Origin: Paenibacillus sp. MSJ-34
Lineage (GTDB): Bacteria; Bacillota; Bacilli; Paenibacillales; Paenibacillaceae
NCBI RefSeq assembly: GCF_018918005.1
Contig: NZ_JAHLPR010000007.1
Location: 1 to 64,000, forward strand
Length of the DNA: 64,000 nt
Direction: 5' to 3'
Each line of letters opens with the position of its first letter. Position 1 is the first letter of the stretch. Shown one piece after another: positions 34,064-42,780 of the stretch. Made by a program: the position numbers and the translations under genes. The notes beneath the pieces were generated by a model. The model ran no database searches and was not told where the DNA came from. It saw only the letters and a list, made by a program, of their open reading frames with translations.

Positions 34064-34720
34064 GAAGCAGTGCATGGATCGAATCCTCCGAATTTGTTTG
34101 AGTTTCATACTCAAATCGCGATTTGAGACCTGCTCCTGCAATGGCGTTGCATTGAGGAAATTGCTATCCGGACCGTACGGCCGTTATTTTGTGTCAAACT
34201 TGCTTTTTCGCTGTTTAGGCGGACAGTGGTTCGTTATCCGTTCGTCGGAGGGCTTATTTTTACGTTTTTGCCGCGAATAGAGGATCGTATGTCCGCAAAA
34301 GGTCCGAAATCGGGCCGTTTGTCACAATTAGCGTCTCCTGTGTCCGCGAACTTGGGGAGCAGGGCGGTAGATGAAATGTGAAGGAATAGCACCGTAATCC
34401 ACACAGTTGTCTCAATATTTGCTGAAAAAAGTTAATGCAACGCCAGTGCTGATCCTGCTCAGGTATGCGAAAAATCGTACAAAACAAGCGGCTCACACTT
34501 CCAATCCATCGACTTAGTTTGAAATTTCATACATACGCGCCGATTTGAGCCCTATTCCCGCAAAGGTGTACGAATAATCGTACGAAACGAGCCGCGCACG
34601 CTGCGAATCCGTCGACTTAGTTCGAAATTTCATATACAAAACGCGATCTGGGCCCTGATTCTGTAGTTGTAGACGAAAAATCATACACAAAAGAGCGGCG
34701 CATGCATCGACCCGTTGCTT
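34064..34720. repeat. Degenerate tandem intergenic repeats, about 100-bp unit
   Basis: No gene seen. Units share CCRTCGACTTAGTTYGAAAT, then TTTCATACA, a CGCGAT(Y)TG-AGCCCT piece, then a GTATGCGAAAAATCGTACAA-type segment and a GCGGCGCAC-type end. The CCATCGACTTAG/CCGTCGACTTAG blocks at about 34506 and 34609 are 103 bp apart; a more diverged unit starts near 34079. Similar units occur in the opposite orientation at 63630-63905. Confidence 0.7.
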
Positions 34721-34754
34721 TTGTTCGAACGTTCGGGGCGGAACCGCTAAGCGG

Positions 34755-34786
34755 AAAAATAAAAAAGCTTCCGTTTGCAGGAAGCC
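34755..34786 (-). terminator. Terminator of the sugar-uptake operon
   Basis: On the minus strand GCTTCC/GGAAGC with a 7-base loop, followed by six T and a further T-rich tract; about 75 bp after the AraC stop codon. Confidence 0.8.
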
Positions 34787-34861
34787 TTATTTCATTTCCT
34801 TGGCCAAGAAGCCAGCGATTTCTTCGCGTCGCTACGCAACCCTCGAATTCGATGCTCGACG

Positions 34862-35758
34862 TCAATATTTTTTGAGATTGTAAAAAATTTTGGGCAGCTT
34901 GCGGTATTTATTCGGACTGATGCCGATCATTTTCTTAAACATCCAATGAAAATGCGTGACATTGTTGAAGCCGACCTGGTACGCAATTTCCGTGACCTGC
35001 GTATCGGTATAGAGCAGCATTTCCTTAGCGTGCCAAATTCGTTTGAACGAAATGAACTCCACGATCGAAAAGCCGGTGTTATGCTTGAATTCCCGGCTTA
35101 AGTAAGACGGATTTACCCGAAGCTGGGAAGACAGCTTGGATAAGTTGATATCTTCGTTATAGCACCGATTAATATATTCCATTGCGTTCTGGACGACCGG
35201 CTTCAAGTGAACGCCGTTCCAGCATTCAATCTGGTTATAGCGCTTGTTCCGGCCGTACTCCCGCTTCAATTCCAGCAGCAGCCATTGCAGGAGGGAGCCG
35301 ACCGTGCGCAGCGAGAATCCTTCCTTGCGGTCGTATTCCTCCATCATCAGATCGAAACACCACCGCAGCTTCGGCTGCAGCGTCGGATCCACTTTCAGTT
35401 GATGCGAGAAGTCGTCCGTCCGTTCGTAGAATAGCGCTAGCGGATCGACCCCGTCGTCCAACTGTATCAAATTGGCAAGCGACGGATCGAACATGATGAT
35501 CATCGCTTCAAACGGCTCTTGATTGATCAATTGGCTTTTATGCAATTCGTGATTGCCGATGACGAACAGATCGCCGGGCTCGAAAACGTATACTTTATTT
35601 TCGATATAATATTTGCCTCTGCCCGATACGACATAGAAAATTTCGAGCGGTTCATGCCATTCGAACGGCATGCGCCACTCGCCTTCATTGCGATTGATAA
35701 AAATTTGGAAATCGTAGAAGCTGCGAAACGTTTGCAGCGATTCGGGAAGTCTGTTCAT
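34862..35758 (-). CDS. AraC-family transcriptional regulator
   Basis: 298 residues from the ATG at 35758 (AGGAG 11 bases upstream; the GTG at 35770 abuts the ribosome site). An N-terminal cupin sugar-sensing domain (FEWHEPLEIFYVVSGRGKYY, FEPGDLFVIGNHELH) and two C-terminal helix-turn-helix motifs (LSSQLRVNPSYLSREFKHNT, VTEIAYQVGFNNVTHFHWMF). Last gene of the operon, 25 bp after the second permease, so it probably controls the operon in response to the imported sugar. Confidence 0.92.
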   Translation of the reverse strand: MNRLPESLQTFRSFYDFQIFINRNEGEWRMPFEWHEPLEIFYVVSGRGKYYIENKVYVFEPGDLFVIGNHELHKSQLINQEPFEAMIIMFDPSLANLIQLDDGVDPLALFYERTDDFSHQLKVDPTLQPKLRWCFDLMMEEYDRKEGFSLRTVGSLLQWLLLELKREYGRNKRYNQIECWNGVHLKPVVQNAMEYINRCYNEDINLSKLSSQLRVNPSYLSREFKHNTGFSIVEFISFKRIWHAKEMLLYTDTQVTEIAYQVGFNNVTHFHWMFKKMIGISPNKYRKLPKIFYNLKKY

Positions 35759-35783
35759 AATATCAATCACTCCTTCGGGTAGA

Positions 35784-36611
35784 TCAACCTTTTAACGCGC
35801 CGCTTGTCAATCCTTGAATCACCTGTTTTTGCAATAGAATAAAAATAATGACGATCGGAATGACGCTGACGACAATCGCCGCGAACATCGCCGCGAAGTC
35901 GGCGTTAAATTGCGATTTGAACAAACTGATGCCTACCTGTAAGGTACGTACTTTCTGGTCGCTGGTCAATAGCAGGGCGTATAGAAATTCATTCCAGCAC
36001 AATAGAAACTGAAAAATGGCGGCCGTAGCCATGCCGGGACGAATTAACGGAATCAGAATGCGTCCGTAGGTATAGTAAAAGCCTGCGCCGTCCATATAAG
36101 CGGATTCCATAATTTCTTTCGGCACGGAGCGGACGAATCCGTATACGAGCAACAACGTTAACGGAAAGCCCATCGCGGTATAGGTCGTAATCAGCGCCCA
36201 TTTCGAATTCAGCAAATCAAACTGGCCCGCAATCAGATAATACGGCACCATTAACGAATTGACGGGAAGGAAAATACCGGCCGTCATCGCGACATACACC
36301 GATACGGTCCACTTCTTGCCTTGGCTGACCGCATAAGCGGCCATCGTCGCGAACAGCAAACAGAAGCCGACGGATAACAGGCTGACGAATACCGAATTCA
36401 GAAACAGCTGCCCGAGCTGCCCTACGACGTAAGCTTTGCGGTAGTTGGCGAAATGCCACTCTTCCGGCAAGGAAAAAGGCGAACTCATCAATTCCGCGTT
36501 GCTTTTGAGCGAACCGATCAAGATCCAAAGAATGGGGAGCATCGTGACGCAAAAAAAGAACAGAATGACGAGATAGGCCGGAAGCTTGGCGACACTGTTT
36601 TTCCAATTCAT
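35784..36611 (-). CDS. Carbohydrate ABC transporter permease (MalG type)
   Basis: 275 residues with six membrane helices. The EAA loop that contacts the ATPase reads ESAYMDGAGFYYTYGRILIP. The N-terminal PILWILIGSLKSNAELMSSP and the C-terminal VIQGLTSGALKG are typical of MalG-type sugar permeases. Starts 12 bp after the first permease. Confidence 0.94.
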   Translation of the reverse strand: MNWKNSVAKLPAYLVILFFFCVTMLPILWILIGSLKSNAELMSSPFSLPEEWHFANYRKAYVVGQLGQLFLNSVFVSLLSVGFCLLFATMAAYAVSQGKKWTVSVYVAMTAGIFLPVNSLMVPYYLIAGQFDLLNSKWALITTYTAMGFPLTLLLVYGFVRSVPKEIMESAYMDGAGFYYTYGRILIPLIRPGMATAAIFQFLLCWNEFLYALLLTSDQKVRTLQVGISLFKSQFNADFAAMFAAIVVSVIPIVIIFILLQKQVIQGLTSGALKG

Positions 36612-36623
36612 ACCGATCCCCCT

Positions 36624-37487
36624 TTACAGATCTTTCTCACGGAACGCCAGACGCACGGCAAGCACCATGGCGGCGCCGATCGCAATCAGCATGACGGCAA
36701 GCGTGTTCGCGTATCCGTATTGATAGGAAACCATCTTATTATATATGTGCAGCGAAAGAACCATCGTCTGGTTGATCGGCCCGCCGTTCGTCAGCAGAAA
36801 CGGCGCCTCGAAATTTTTGAGCGTATCGGTTAACGACAGCAGGACGGCAATCGAGAGCGCAGGCTTGAGCAAAGGAAGCGTAATATGCCATTCCTGCTTC
36901 AGGACGCTCGCGCCGTCGATTTGCGCCGATTCGTATAAGGACGGGTCAATCGTTGAAATAAACGACATGAAGATAATCATGAAAAACCCGATATAGAAAA
37001 TCCATTGGCCGATCAGCGCCGGAAAAGCGGTATGCAGTTCGCCGAGCCAGTTACGCTGCCAGGAGCCTAGCCCGAGAAACTGGAGCAATTCGTTCAGCAG
37101 CCCGAACTCCCCGTTGTAAATAAATTGCCAGAGCATCGCCAGCGCCAGGGTGGAGATGAGATTGGGTATAAAAAATACGGTCCGGAAAAATTTCCACCCC
37201 GCTATTTTGCGCGATAAAATCATCGCGACGATCATCGCCATCGGAATATGGATGAAGACGGCGGCGGCGCCCCATGCAAGCGTATTCAACAATGATTTGT
37301 GAAATACGCTGTCCTCGAGCAACCTTCCATAATTATCCAATCCGACGAATTCCATCGGCGTGATCGAATCCCACTTCATCAAGCTCGTATAGGCCAAAAA
37401 TCCGATCGGGTATATAAAATAAATAAGGAAGACTACAACGGCAGGGATTAAAAATAAAATAACGCCTATTCGATGTTGATTTTTCAT
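36624..37487 (-). CDS. Carbohydrate ABC transporter permease (MalF type)
   Basis: 287 residues, six membrane helices, with the EAA loop ESAQIDGASVLKQEWHITLP. N-terminal GVILFLIPAVVVFLIYFIYP is typical of the LacF/UgpA group. It pairs with the downstream MalG-type permease. No ATPase gene is in the operon, so a shared MsmX-type ATPase is expected. Confidence 0.94.
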   Translation of the reverse strand: MKNQHRIGVILFLIPAVVVFLIYFIYPIGFLAYTSLMKWDSITPMEFVGLDNYGRLLEDSVFHKSLLNTLAWGAAAVFIHIPMAMIVAMILSRKIAGWKFFRTVFFIPNLISTLALAMLWQFIYNGEFGLLNELLQFLGLGSWQRNWLGELHTAFPALIGQWIFYIGFFMIIFMSFISTIDPSLYESAQIDGASVLKQEWHITLPLLKPALSIAVLLSLTDTLKNFEAPFLLTNGGPINQTMVLSLHIYNKMVSYQYGYANTLAVMLIAIGAAMVLAVRLAFREKDL

Positions 37488-37515
37488 ATGTTCGGACCTC
37501 TCTAATCAAAGGTTC

Positions 37516-37556
37516 TGACGGCATCTCCGCGGCGATGGGCCGCGTAAACGCCGTCA
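37516..37556 (-). other. Intercistronic hairpin after the binding-protein gene
   Basis: TGACGGC/GCCGTCA (7 bp) encloses CGCGGC/GCCGCG (6 bp) in the 86-bp gap between binding protein and permease. Such structures often stabilise the upstream mRNA so that binding protein exceeds permease. Confidence 0.65.
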
Positions 37557-37573
37557 TATTTGCCACAAACCCT

Positions 37574-38893
37574 TTATTCCATGCTCGCCTTTTTCAACAT
37601 TTCGACAAACTGTTCGGCCGTGAATTGGCCGAGAACCAAACCGGAAAGCGCTGTCGGAAATTCGATTTTGACAGCCGAACCGGTCATCCCTTCAAAGTAA
37701 TCGTACGTTTGCGGAGCCGCGTTTAGTTTGCTTAATATCTCTTGAGAAATCGCATCGACCTGATCGTCCTGCTCGATTTGATAGTTGGTCGATTCGAATA
37801 TTTCCCCGCTTTCCAGAAAAATTTTCTTGGCGTTATCCGGATGGGTGAAAAATTCGATAAACTTGGCCGTATATTCGGCCCGCTGCGCATCGTCCTGCTT
37901 CTTGCCGGCCATCGTCCAACCGATTCCCGAGATGAGGGCCCCTTGTTTGCCGGTCCCGTCCTTCGCGCTAGGGGAAGTGCCGACGCCCATTTTAGCCGCA
38001 AGAGCTTCGCCGCCCTTTTCCAAAAATTCGGAGATCATCCACGGTCCGTTGACGATCATGGCCGCTTTCTCATTCAAATAATGGCTGGCGTATTGCTGAT
38101 AGGTCGCTCCCACGGCGTCCTTCGGAGAGTAAGCGAATAACTGCTTGAGCATCTCCGCCGCCTGCACGTACGCAGGATCGTCCAACCCTTTCTCCAATAC
38201 ATCGGAACCGCCGATGCTGGATACAAGATACGAATACAAGAGCATCGCCGACCAAGCGTTCTCGCCGGTTCCCATCGCAAACGCGTAGATGTCGTTTTTC
38301 TTCAACGCTTCGGCCGCATCGATCATCTCGTCCCAAGTTTGCGGAAATTGCCGAATGCCCGCCTGCTCGAACAGCGATTTATTGTAGAAGATCGGCGTCA
38401 CCATCTGATCGAGCGGAATGGCCAGAATTTGATCGTTGAACCGCCCCGTTGCGAGGACGTCTTCCTTCAAATTGCCTTTCCATTCGTCGCTCATATACGG
38501 CGCAAGATCCAACAGCTTTCCGGAACTGTAATAGCGCTCCGACTCAACAGGATTATAATAGAAAGTAAAAATGTCGGGCAAGCTGTTCGTCGCCAAGTTC
38601 GTTTTCATTTTATCCTGGTATACGTCGTCGTCCGGGATCGCGTCGATGGATACTTTCGCTTTTCCTTCGTATTGGGCATTGAAACCGTTCACAATTTGCT
38701 GCACGATATCCGCCTTGCCGTCCTCTCCGACCCAATGGGTCGAGAAGACGAGTTCGACGAGTTTATCCGGCGAGCCGCCCTCTCCCGGCTCGGAGGAGCT
38801 TTGCGCGCCTCCCGCGCCGCATGCTTGCAGGAGGAGAGAGGCCGCGCACACTACCGCCAACACTAGAATGGAAGCTTTTCTTTTGACCTTCAT
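37574..38893 (-). CDS. Sugar ABC transporter substrate-binding lipoprotein
   Basis: 439 residues. Lipoprotein signal with lipobox LLQAC (Cys25), then a Ser/Gly/Glu-rich linker and a family 1 solute-binding fold (VFSTHWVGEDGKADIVQQIV, FTFYYNPVESERYYSSGKLL, IPLDQMVTPIFYNKSLFEQA). Captures the sugar outside the membrane for the two permeases. The neighbouring GH4 enzyme and PfkB kinase suggest a glycoside or oligosaccharide; exact substrate unknown. Confidence 0.94.
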   Translation of the reverse strand: MKVKRKASILVLAVVCAASLLLQACGAGGAQSSSEPGEGGSPDKLVELVFSTHWVGEDGKADIVQQIVNGFNAQYEGKAKVSIDAIPDDDVYQDKMKTNLATNSLPDIFTFYYNPVESERYYSSGKLLDLAPYMSDEWKGNLKEDVLATGRFNDQILAIPLDQMVTPIFYNKSLFEQAGIRQFPQTWDEMIDAAEALKKNDIYAFAMGTGENAWSAMLLYSYLVSSIGGSDVLEKGLDDPAYVQAAEMLKQLFAYSPKDAVGATYQQYASHYLNEKAAMIVNGPWMISEFLEKGGEALAAKMGVGTSPSAKDGTGKQGALISGIGWTMAGKKQDDAQRAEYTAKFIEFFTHPDNAKKIFLESGEIFESTNYQIEQDDQVDAISQEILSKLNAAPQTYDYFEGMTGSAVKIEFPTALSGLVLGQFTAEQFVEMLKKASME

Positions 38894-38917
38894 GGAAATC
38901 CCCCTCTAAAAATGGTT

Positions 38918-39820
38918 TTATGTGAAATCATGAAGTAACTGCTCCAAGGTGGGAGCGCCCGTATAGCCTCCCATCGACTCAACGCATTTGCCGCCGCAAT
39001 AGTTGGCGATGCGCAGACATTCCTCCATCGGTTTGCGCTGCAGCCATCCGTACAGGAAGCCTGCCGCGAAGCAATCTCCGGCCCCGGTCGAATCGACCAC
39101 TTGCGCCGCCTGCGCCTCCGCCGCGTAACGCTCCCCGTTCGCCCGGCAAATCGCGCCTTGCTCGCCCAGCTTGATGACGGTGACGGGGCAAAGCGCGGAT
39201 AATTCCGCAAGCGCCTCGTCGGGATGCTCCTTGCCTGTAATCAATTGCGCTTCCTTTAAGTTCGGAATGAAAATATCCGCTAATCGAATCATGTCCTTCA
39301 ATTCCGAAGATTGGAGCCAGTCTTCGTCCCAACTGGTATCCAAACTGATCGTTTTGCCAAGCCGTCTCGCCGCCCCGATCAAGTCGAAATATTGCTTTTG
39401 CGCCGAGAAGTGATATAAGCTTGCATCCGAATGATGCAAAGTATCGTGCAAATGGCGCAAATGAAGATCGAAATTCCGCTGGTCCGCATAAGAGACGAAC
39501 GATCGGTCCTCCCGATAATTCAAGGCGACGGTAATTTGCGGATACGGTTCGGCATGCCTGTGCACGAATTGCAGGTCGATGCCTTCCTCTTTCATTTTGG
39601 CAAGAATCATGTCCCCCCACAAATCGTCTCCCGATTCGACCGCAAGGCCGACGTTCATCCCTAAGCGGGCCGCCGCCGCCGCCGAATTCATCATGCCGCC
39701 GACGGTCAATTCCAAATGCTCGGCCCAAATCTCTTCCCCCAGTTTCGGCAAGGAAGGCAATCCGTTAAAAATAAGGTCACAGCAAGCCGAACCGATAAAT
39801 ATTACGTCATGTTTATCCAT
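38918..39820 (-). CDS. PfkB-family sugar kinase
   Basis: 300 residues from the ATG at 39820, with AAAGGAG 8 bases upstream. N-terminal IFIGSACCDLIFNGLPSLP and glycine-rich VGGMMNSAAAAARLG; C-terminal signature VVDSTGAGDCFAAGFLYGWL with the catalytic Asp. It phosphorylates a sugar released or imported by this operon. Its start overlaps the GH4 gene end by 8 bp, implying translational coupling. Confidence 0.92.
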   Translation of the reverse strand: MDKHDVIFIGSACCDLIFNGLPSLPKLGEEIWAEHLELTVGGMMNSAAAAARLGMNVGLAVESGDDLWGDMILAKMKEEGIDLQFVHRHAEPYPQITVALNYREDRSFVSYADQRNFDLHLRHLHDTLHHSDASLYHFSAQKQYFDLIGAARRLGKTISLDTSWDEDWLQSSELKDMIRLADIFIPNLKEAQLITGKEHPDEALAELSALCPVTVIKLGEQGAICRANGERYAAEAQAAQVVDSTGAGDCFAAGFLYGWLQRKPMEECLRIANYCGGKCVESMGGYTGAPTLEQLLHDFT

Positions 39821-41213
39821 GCAGTGCTCCTTTGTGTCCGAACCTCGGCAAATATTGTCGATGCTGCTGCAAATAGTCGTCCAAAATGTTCCGGGCAAGC
39901 GATTGGGATAAGACGAGCGGATGGACGGTCAGCGCCATCATGGCATCTTCATACGAACCGCGGACCGCGGCGGATACGGTGTAACGCTCGTATTGCTTCA
40001 CGCTCTGAATCAGCCCGTTCGCCGCTTCCGGAATCGCCCCCACGTTCAACGGCACCGGGCCGTTGGCGTCCAGCAAGCAAGGCACTTCGACGACATCGTC
40101 GTCCAACAAGCCTTTGACGGCGCCGCGGTTCGGCACGTTTAGAATAAGGCTTGTTTTGCGGTTATTATAGATGGCCGATAAGATCGACAGCGCGAGGCCC
40201 GCATATCCTTCGTTCTCGAGCGGATCCGCTCCGGCATCGTCCCGCTGCCGGGCATGGGCGGCTCCGGCGTTGCCGGTTTCGGCCGACATATAGCTGTTCT
40301 GCCGCTCCGCCATCGTGCCTGTGTACAGGTCGAGCGCCTCTTTCATCCCGCCTTGGCGCAATTTCTCCGCGAGTTGGGCCATTAAGTTTTTGTTCAACTC
40401 CACGATTTGTTCGCCGCGCGTGCGCGGGCTGTTTAATATATAGTCTACGGCTTGTTCGCGGTAATAATAATAGTATAAGTACTCGTTCGGCAGCATGCGG
40501 AGCTGCTTGATCAGTGCCTGAGAGAAGCAAGCCATATGCGGACTGCAGGCGGTAAATTTTTCGTAATTGTCGACGATTTCGGGCAGCCGGTCGCTGCCCC
40601 GCACCATAATGCGGTTCACCCAGCCCAGATGATTCAGCCCTACGTAATTCATGTGGATCTGATCGGGGGCCTCGTTCAAAAACTTGGCGATATCGAGCTT
40701 CAGCGCCGAAGGGGCGTCGCAGATGCCGATTATTTTCAAGTTCGTATATTTCGTCAACGCTTCGGTGATAAGGCCGGCAGGATTGGTAAAATTGACCACC
40801 CATGCGTTCGGCGCCTCCTTCTCGATGATTGCGGCGTATTCCAGCATGACGGGGATCGTCCGCAGCGCCATGGCGAACCCGCCGGGACCGGTCGTTTCTT
40901 GCCCGAGAACCCCGTAGCGCAAGGCGACCCGTTCGTCGATCGCCCGGCCTTCCTCGCCGCCGACACGTATCGCCGTATAGATGAAATCCGCTCCCCGAAC
41001 GGCTTGCGCGAAATCCGTCGTCACTTTGACTTTGAAAGGGGAACCGTACTGTTGCACCAAATGCTTCACGATGGCGCCGATCGTATCGATTTTTTCTTGG
41101 CTAATATCGTGAATGCATAACTCGCGGATTGGAATTTCCTGCTGCTTGCGGACCAGGTCGTAGATCATGCTCGGCGTTCTTACCCCGGCTCCTCCGATTA
41201 AAGCCAGCTTCAT
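39813..41213 (-). CDS. Family 4 glycoside hydrolase (6-phospho-glucosidase/galactosidase type)
   Basis: 466 residues. GH4 enzymes use NAD+ and a divalent metal to cleave alpha- or beta-glycosides by oxidation-elimination. Rossmann start [13 protein letters not shown], the cofactor/substrate segment [14 protein letters not shown], the metal Cys in [11 protein letters not shown] and the His in YVGLNHLGW are all present. The Cys-Asp-Ala-Pro form is nearer the 6-phospho-beta-glucosidase branch than the alpha-galactosidase branch, but specificity is not certain. First gene of the operon, with a cre-like box 40-60 bp upstream. Confidence 0.9.
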   Translation of the reverse strand: MKLALIGGAGVRTPSMIYDLVRKQQEIPIRELCIHDISQEKIDTIGAIVKHLVQQYGSPFKVKVTTDFAQAVRGADFIYTAIRVGGEEGRAIDERVALRYGVLGQETTGPGGFAMALRTIPVMLEYAAIIEKEAPNAWVVNFTNPAGLITEALTKYTNLKIIGICDAPSALKLDIAKFLNEAPDQIHMNYVGLNHLGWVNRIMVRGSDRLPEIVDNYEKFTACSPHMACFSQALIKQLRMLPNEYLYYYYYREQAVDYILNSPRTRGEQIVELNKNLMAQLAEKLRQGGMKEALDLYTGTMAERQNSYMSAETGNAGAAHARQRDDAGADPLENEGYAGLALSILSAIYNNRKTSLILNVPNRGAVKGLLDDDVVEVPCLLDANGPVPLNVGAIPEAANGLIQSVKQYERYTVSAAVRGSYEDAMMALTVHPLVLSQSLARNILDDYLQQHRQYLPRFGHKGALHG

Positions 41214-41254
41214 AAGTTTGCCTCCTTCGTTGTTTATCAGTATCTAGTGTAAAG

Positions 41255-41273
41255 TTGGAAGCGTTTTTACGCT
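41255..41273. promoter_or_regulatory. cre-like catabolite control site
   Basis: TTGGAAGCGTTTTTACGCT, containing the inverted repeat AGCGT-N4-ACGCT and close to the CcpA consensus apart from the last C. It lies 42 bp upstream of the GH4 start, where it could repress the operon when glucose is present. Confidence 0.6.
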
Positions 41274-41398
41274 AATGATGATTTGTTTGAAAGTTTAGAT
41301 ATTTTTACTTTTTTTGCTCTATGGAATGGAAGTAAGTCGTAGGCAAGCAGAGGGGCTTGTACGAAAAAAAAGGGGGGGTGTGGCCGATAAGGGGACTC

Positions 41399-41426
41399 CT
41401 CCGCCGAAGGGATAAATTCGGCGGAG
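41399..41426. terminator. Hairpin after the His/Met-rich gene
   Basis: Perfect 10-bp stem CTCCGCCGAA/TTCGGCGGAG with an 8-base loop, 7 bp after the gene's stop codon on the minus strand. No T run follows, so its strength as a terminator is uncertain. Confidence 0.6.
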
Positions 41427-41432
41427 AAAGGC

Positions 41433-41762
41433 TTACTCGAAATAAACGATTTGCGAGTATAATACGTGATGCTTCTTGTGACTGCTCGGAACGAGGGCGA
41501 GATGGTCGATAAATACGCCGTCCAATATTCCTTCCAGCTTGCCGGCCGTCGTCATGACGCAAATTTTTTTGCCTACGTGCTGTTTCAGATGTTCCATAAA
41601 TTTCGGTTTTAGGATGATGGTGCAATTCGTGGGCATGTAATGCGCCATATGATGCTTTCCATGATGCATATGATGCATTCCGTGATGCATATGGTGCATC
41701 GGGTAATCCGTTCTGTATCCGACTGCGGGAATCGCATCGGGTACGTCATAATAGGCGTTCAT
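41433..41762 (-). CDS. DUF2642-like protein with His/Met-rich N-terminus
   Basis: 109 residues. Residues 22-43 are almost all His, Met, Gly and Lys (MHHMHHGMHHMHHGKHHMAH), a run able to bind Cu, Ni or Zn. The remainder (LKQHVGKKICVMTTAGKLEG, FIDHLALVPSSHKKHHVLYS) is an SH3-like barrel as in DUF2642/YuzF-type spore-associated proteins. AGGAG lies upstream of the ATG. The metal role is inferred from composition only. Next to the sporulation gene yunB, divergently transcribed. Confidence 0.75.
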   Translation of the reverse strand: MNAYYDVPDAIPAVGYRTDYPMHHMHHGMHHMHHGKHHMAHYMPTNCTIILKPKFMEHLKQHVGKKICVMTTAGKLEGILDGVFIDHLALVPSSHKKHHVLYSQIVYFE

Positions 41763-41935
41763 GTTCGGGATCCGCTCCTTTATTGGTTAACTTCTATCGT
41801 CTATCGTCATTAATACGATATGACGCCGGCCTAGTTTTGGTTCCGTGTCCTAAGCCCGGCCTTCTTTTTTTTGCCTGTACCGCATAAGCATTAGATGATA
41901 CGAATTGACTCTATTTCTGGGCGGGGGGCATGCTT

Positions 41936-42745
41936 ATGCGCAAACGGACGAGGTGGCACAGCAGACAGACAAAACCGCGAAGCCGCCGGAAATTTTTCTT
42001 TATCGCCATGGTCATTTTCACGCTATTTTCCTTGCAATCGTTTATTTATATCGAGAAGAACATGCGGCCGCCGCTGATGGCGCTTGCGAAGATGCGAATC
42101 AAGCAGATCGCCACGACGGCGATCAATAAAGCGATTTCCGAACAGGTGGCGCGCGGAAGCGATTATGAGCGTTTGATCGATTGGAAGACGGACAGCCAAG
42201 GCAAGGTTGCCGGATTTATGCTGAATTATGCGGAAAATATTAAAATTACGTCCAATACGAAAGATATTGTGGAAGGCACGCTCGCCCAACTGAAAGAAAT
42301 GCCGGAGCATATTCCGCTCGGCCAAGCGATGGGAAGCGCGATAATCGGGTCCTTCGGCCCGAGAGTTCCGGTTAAGCTGGAGCCGCAAGGCGCCGTCAAA
42401 GTGGCGCTCAATACGCGGCAGCAGGATGCGGGCATCAACATGATTCTCGTAGAGGTGTATATTCGCATCGTGGCCGAAGTGGCCATCATTATTCCGTTCG
42501 ACACGGAACCCGAACTGGTCGAGACGGAAATTCCGATTTCTTATTTGCTCGTTGTAGGCGATGTGCCAATGTACTATTACGACAATAAAGGAAATCCGGT
42601 TGGCGAGCGCAGCGGCAATGCGCCGAGCATCGCGCTGCCGATGCCGTCGGCCCCCGCGATGGGGGACAATCCGGAAGGGACGACCACAACGACCACAACG
42701 ACGCCGACGCCCCAGGAGCAGAAGGAACAGGTCGGCACGCCGTAA
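41936..42745 (+). CDS. yunB: Sporulation protein YunB
   Basis: 269 residues from the ATG at 41936 (GGGGGG 7 bases upstream). A basic N-terminus and one membrane helix (FFFIAMVIFTLFSLQSFIYI) are followed by the YunB domain (MRIKQIATTAINKAISEQVA, LGQAMGSAIIGSFGPRVPV, IPFDTEPELVETEIPISYLL). YunB is needed for efficient sporulation in Bacillus, expressed in the mother cell; its biochemistry is unknown. The Thr-rich C-terminal tail (TTTTTTTTPTP) is encoded by tandem ACG/ACC codons and is prone to length change. Confidence 0.9.
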   Translation: MRKRTRWHSRQTKPRSRRKFFFIAMVIFTLFSLQSFIYIEKNMRPPLMALAKMRIKQIATTAINKAISEQVARGSDYERLIDWKTDSQGKVAGFMLNYAENIKITSNTKDIVEGTLAQLKEMPEHIPLGQAMGSAIIGSFGPRVPVKLEPQGAVKVALNTRQQDAGINMILVEVYIRIVAEVAIIIPFDTEPELVETEIPISYLLVVGDVPMYYYDNKGNPVGERSGNAPSIALPMPSAPAMGDNPEGTTTTTTTTPTPQEQKEQVGTP

Positions 42746-42780
42746 AAGCCGTTTCCGTTATCACCTGCGAATAGCCTTGT

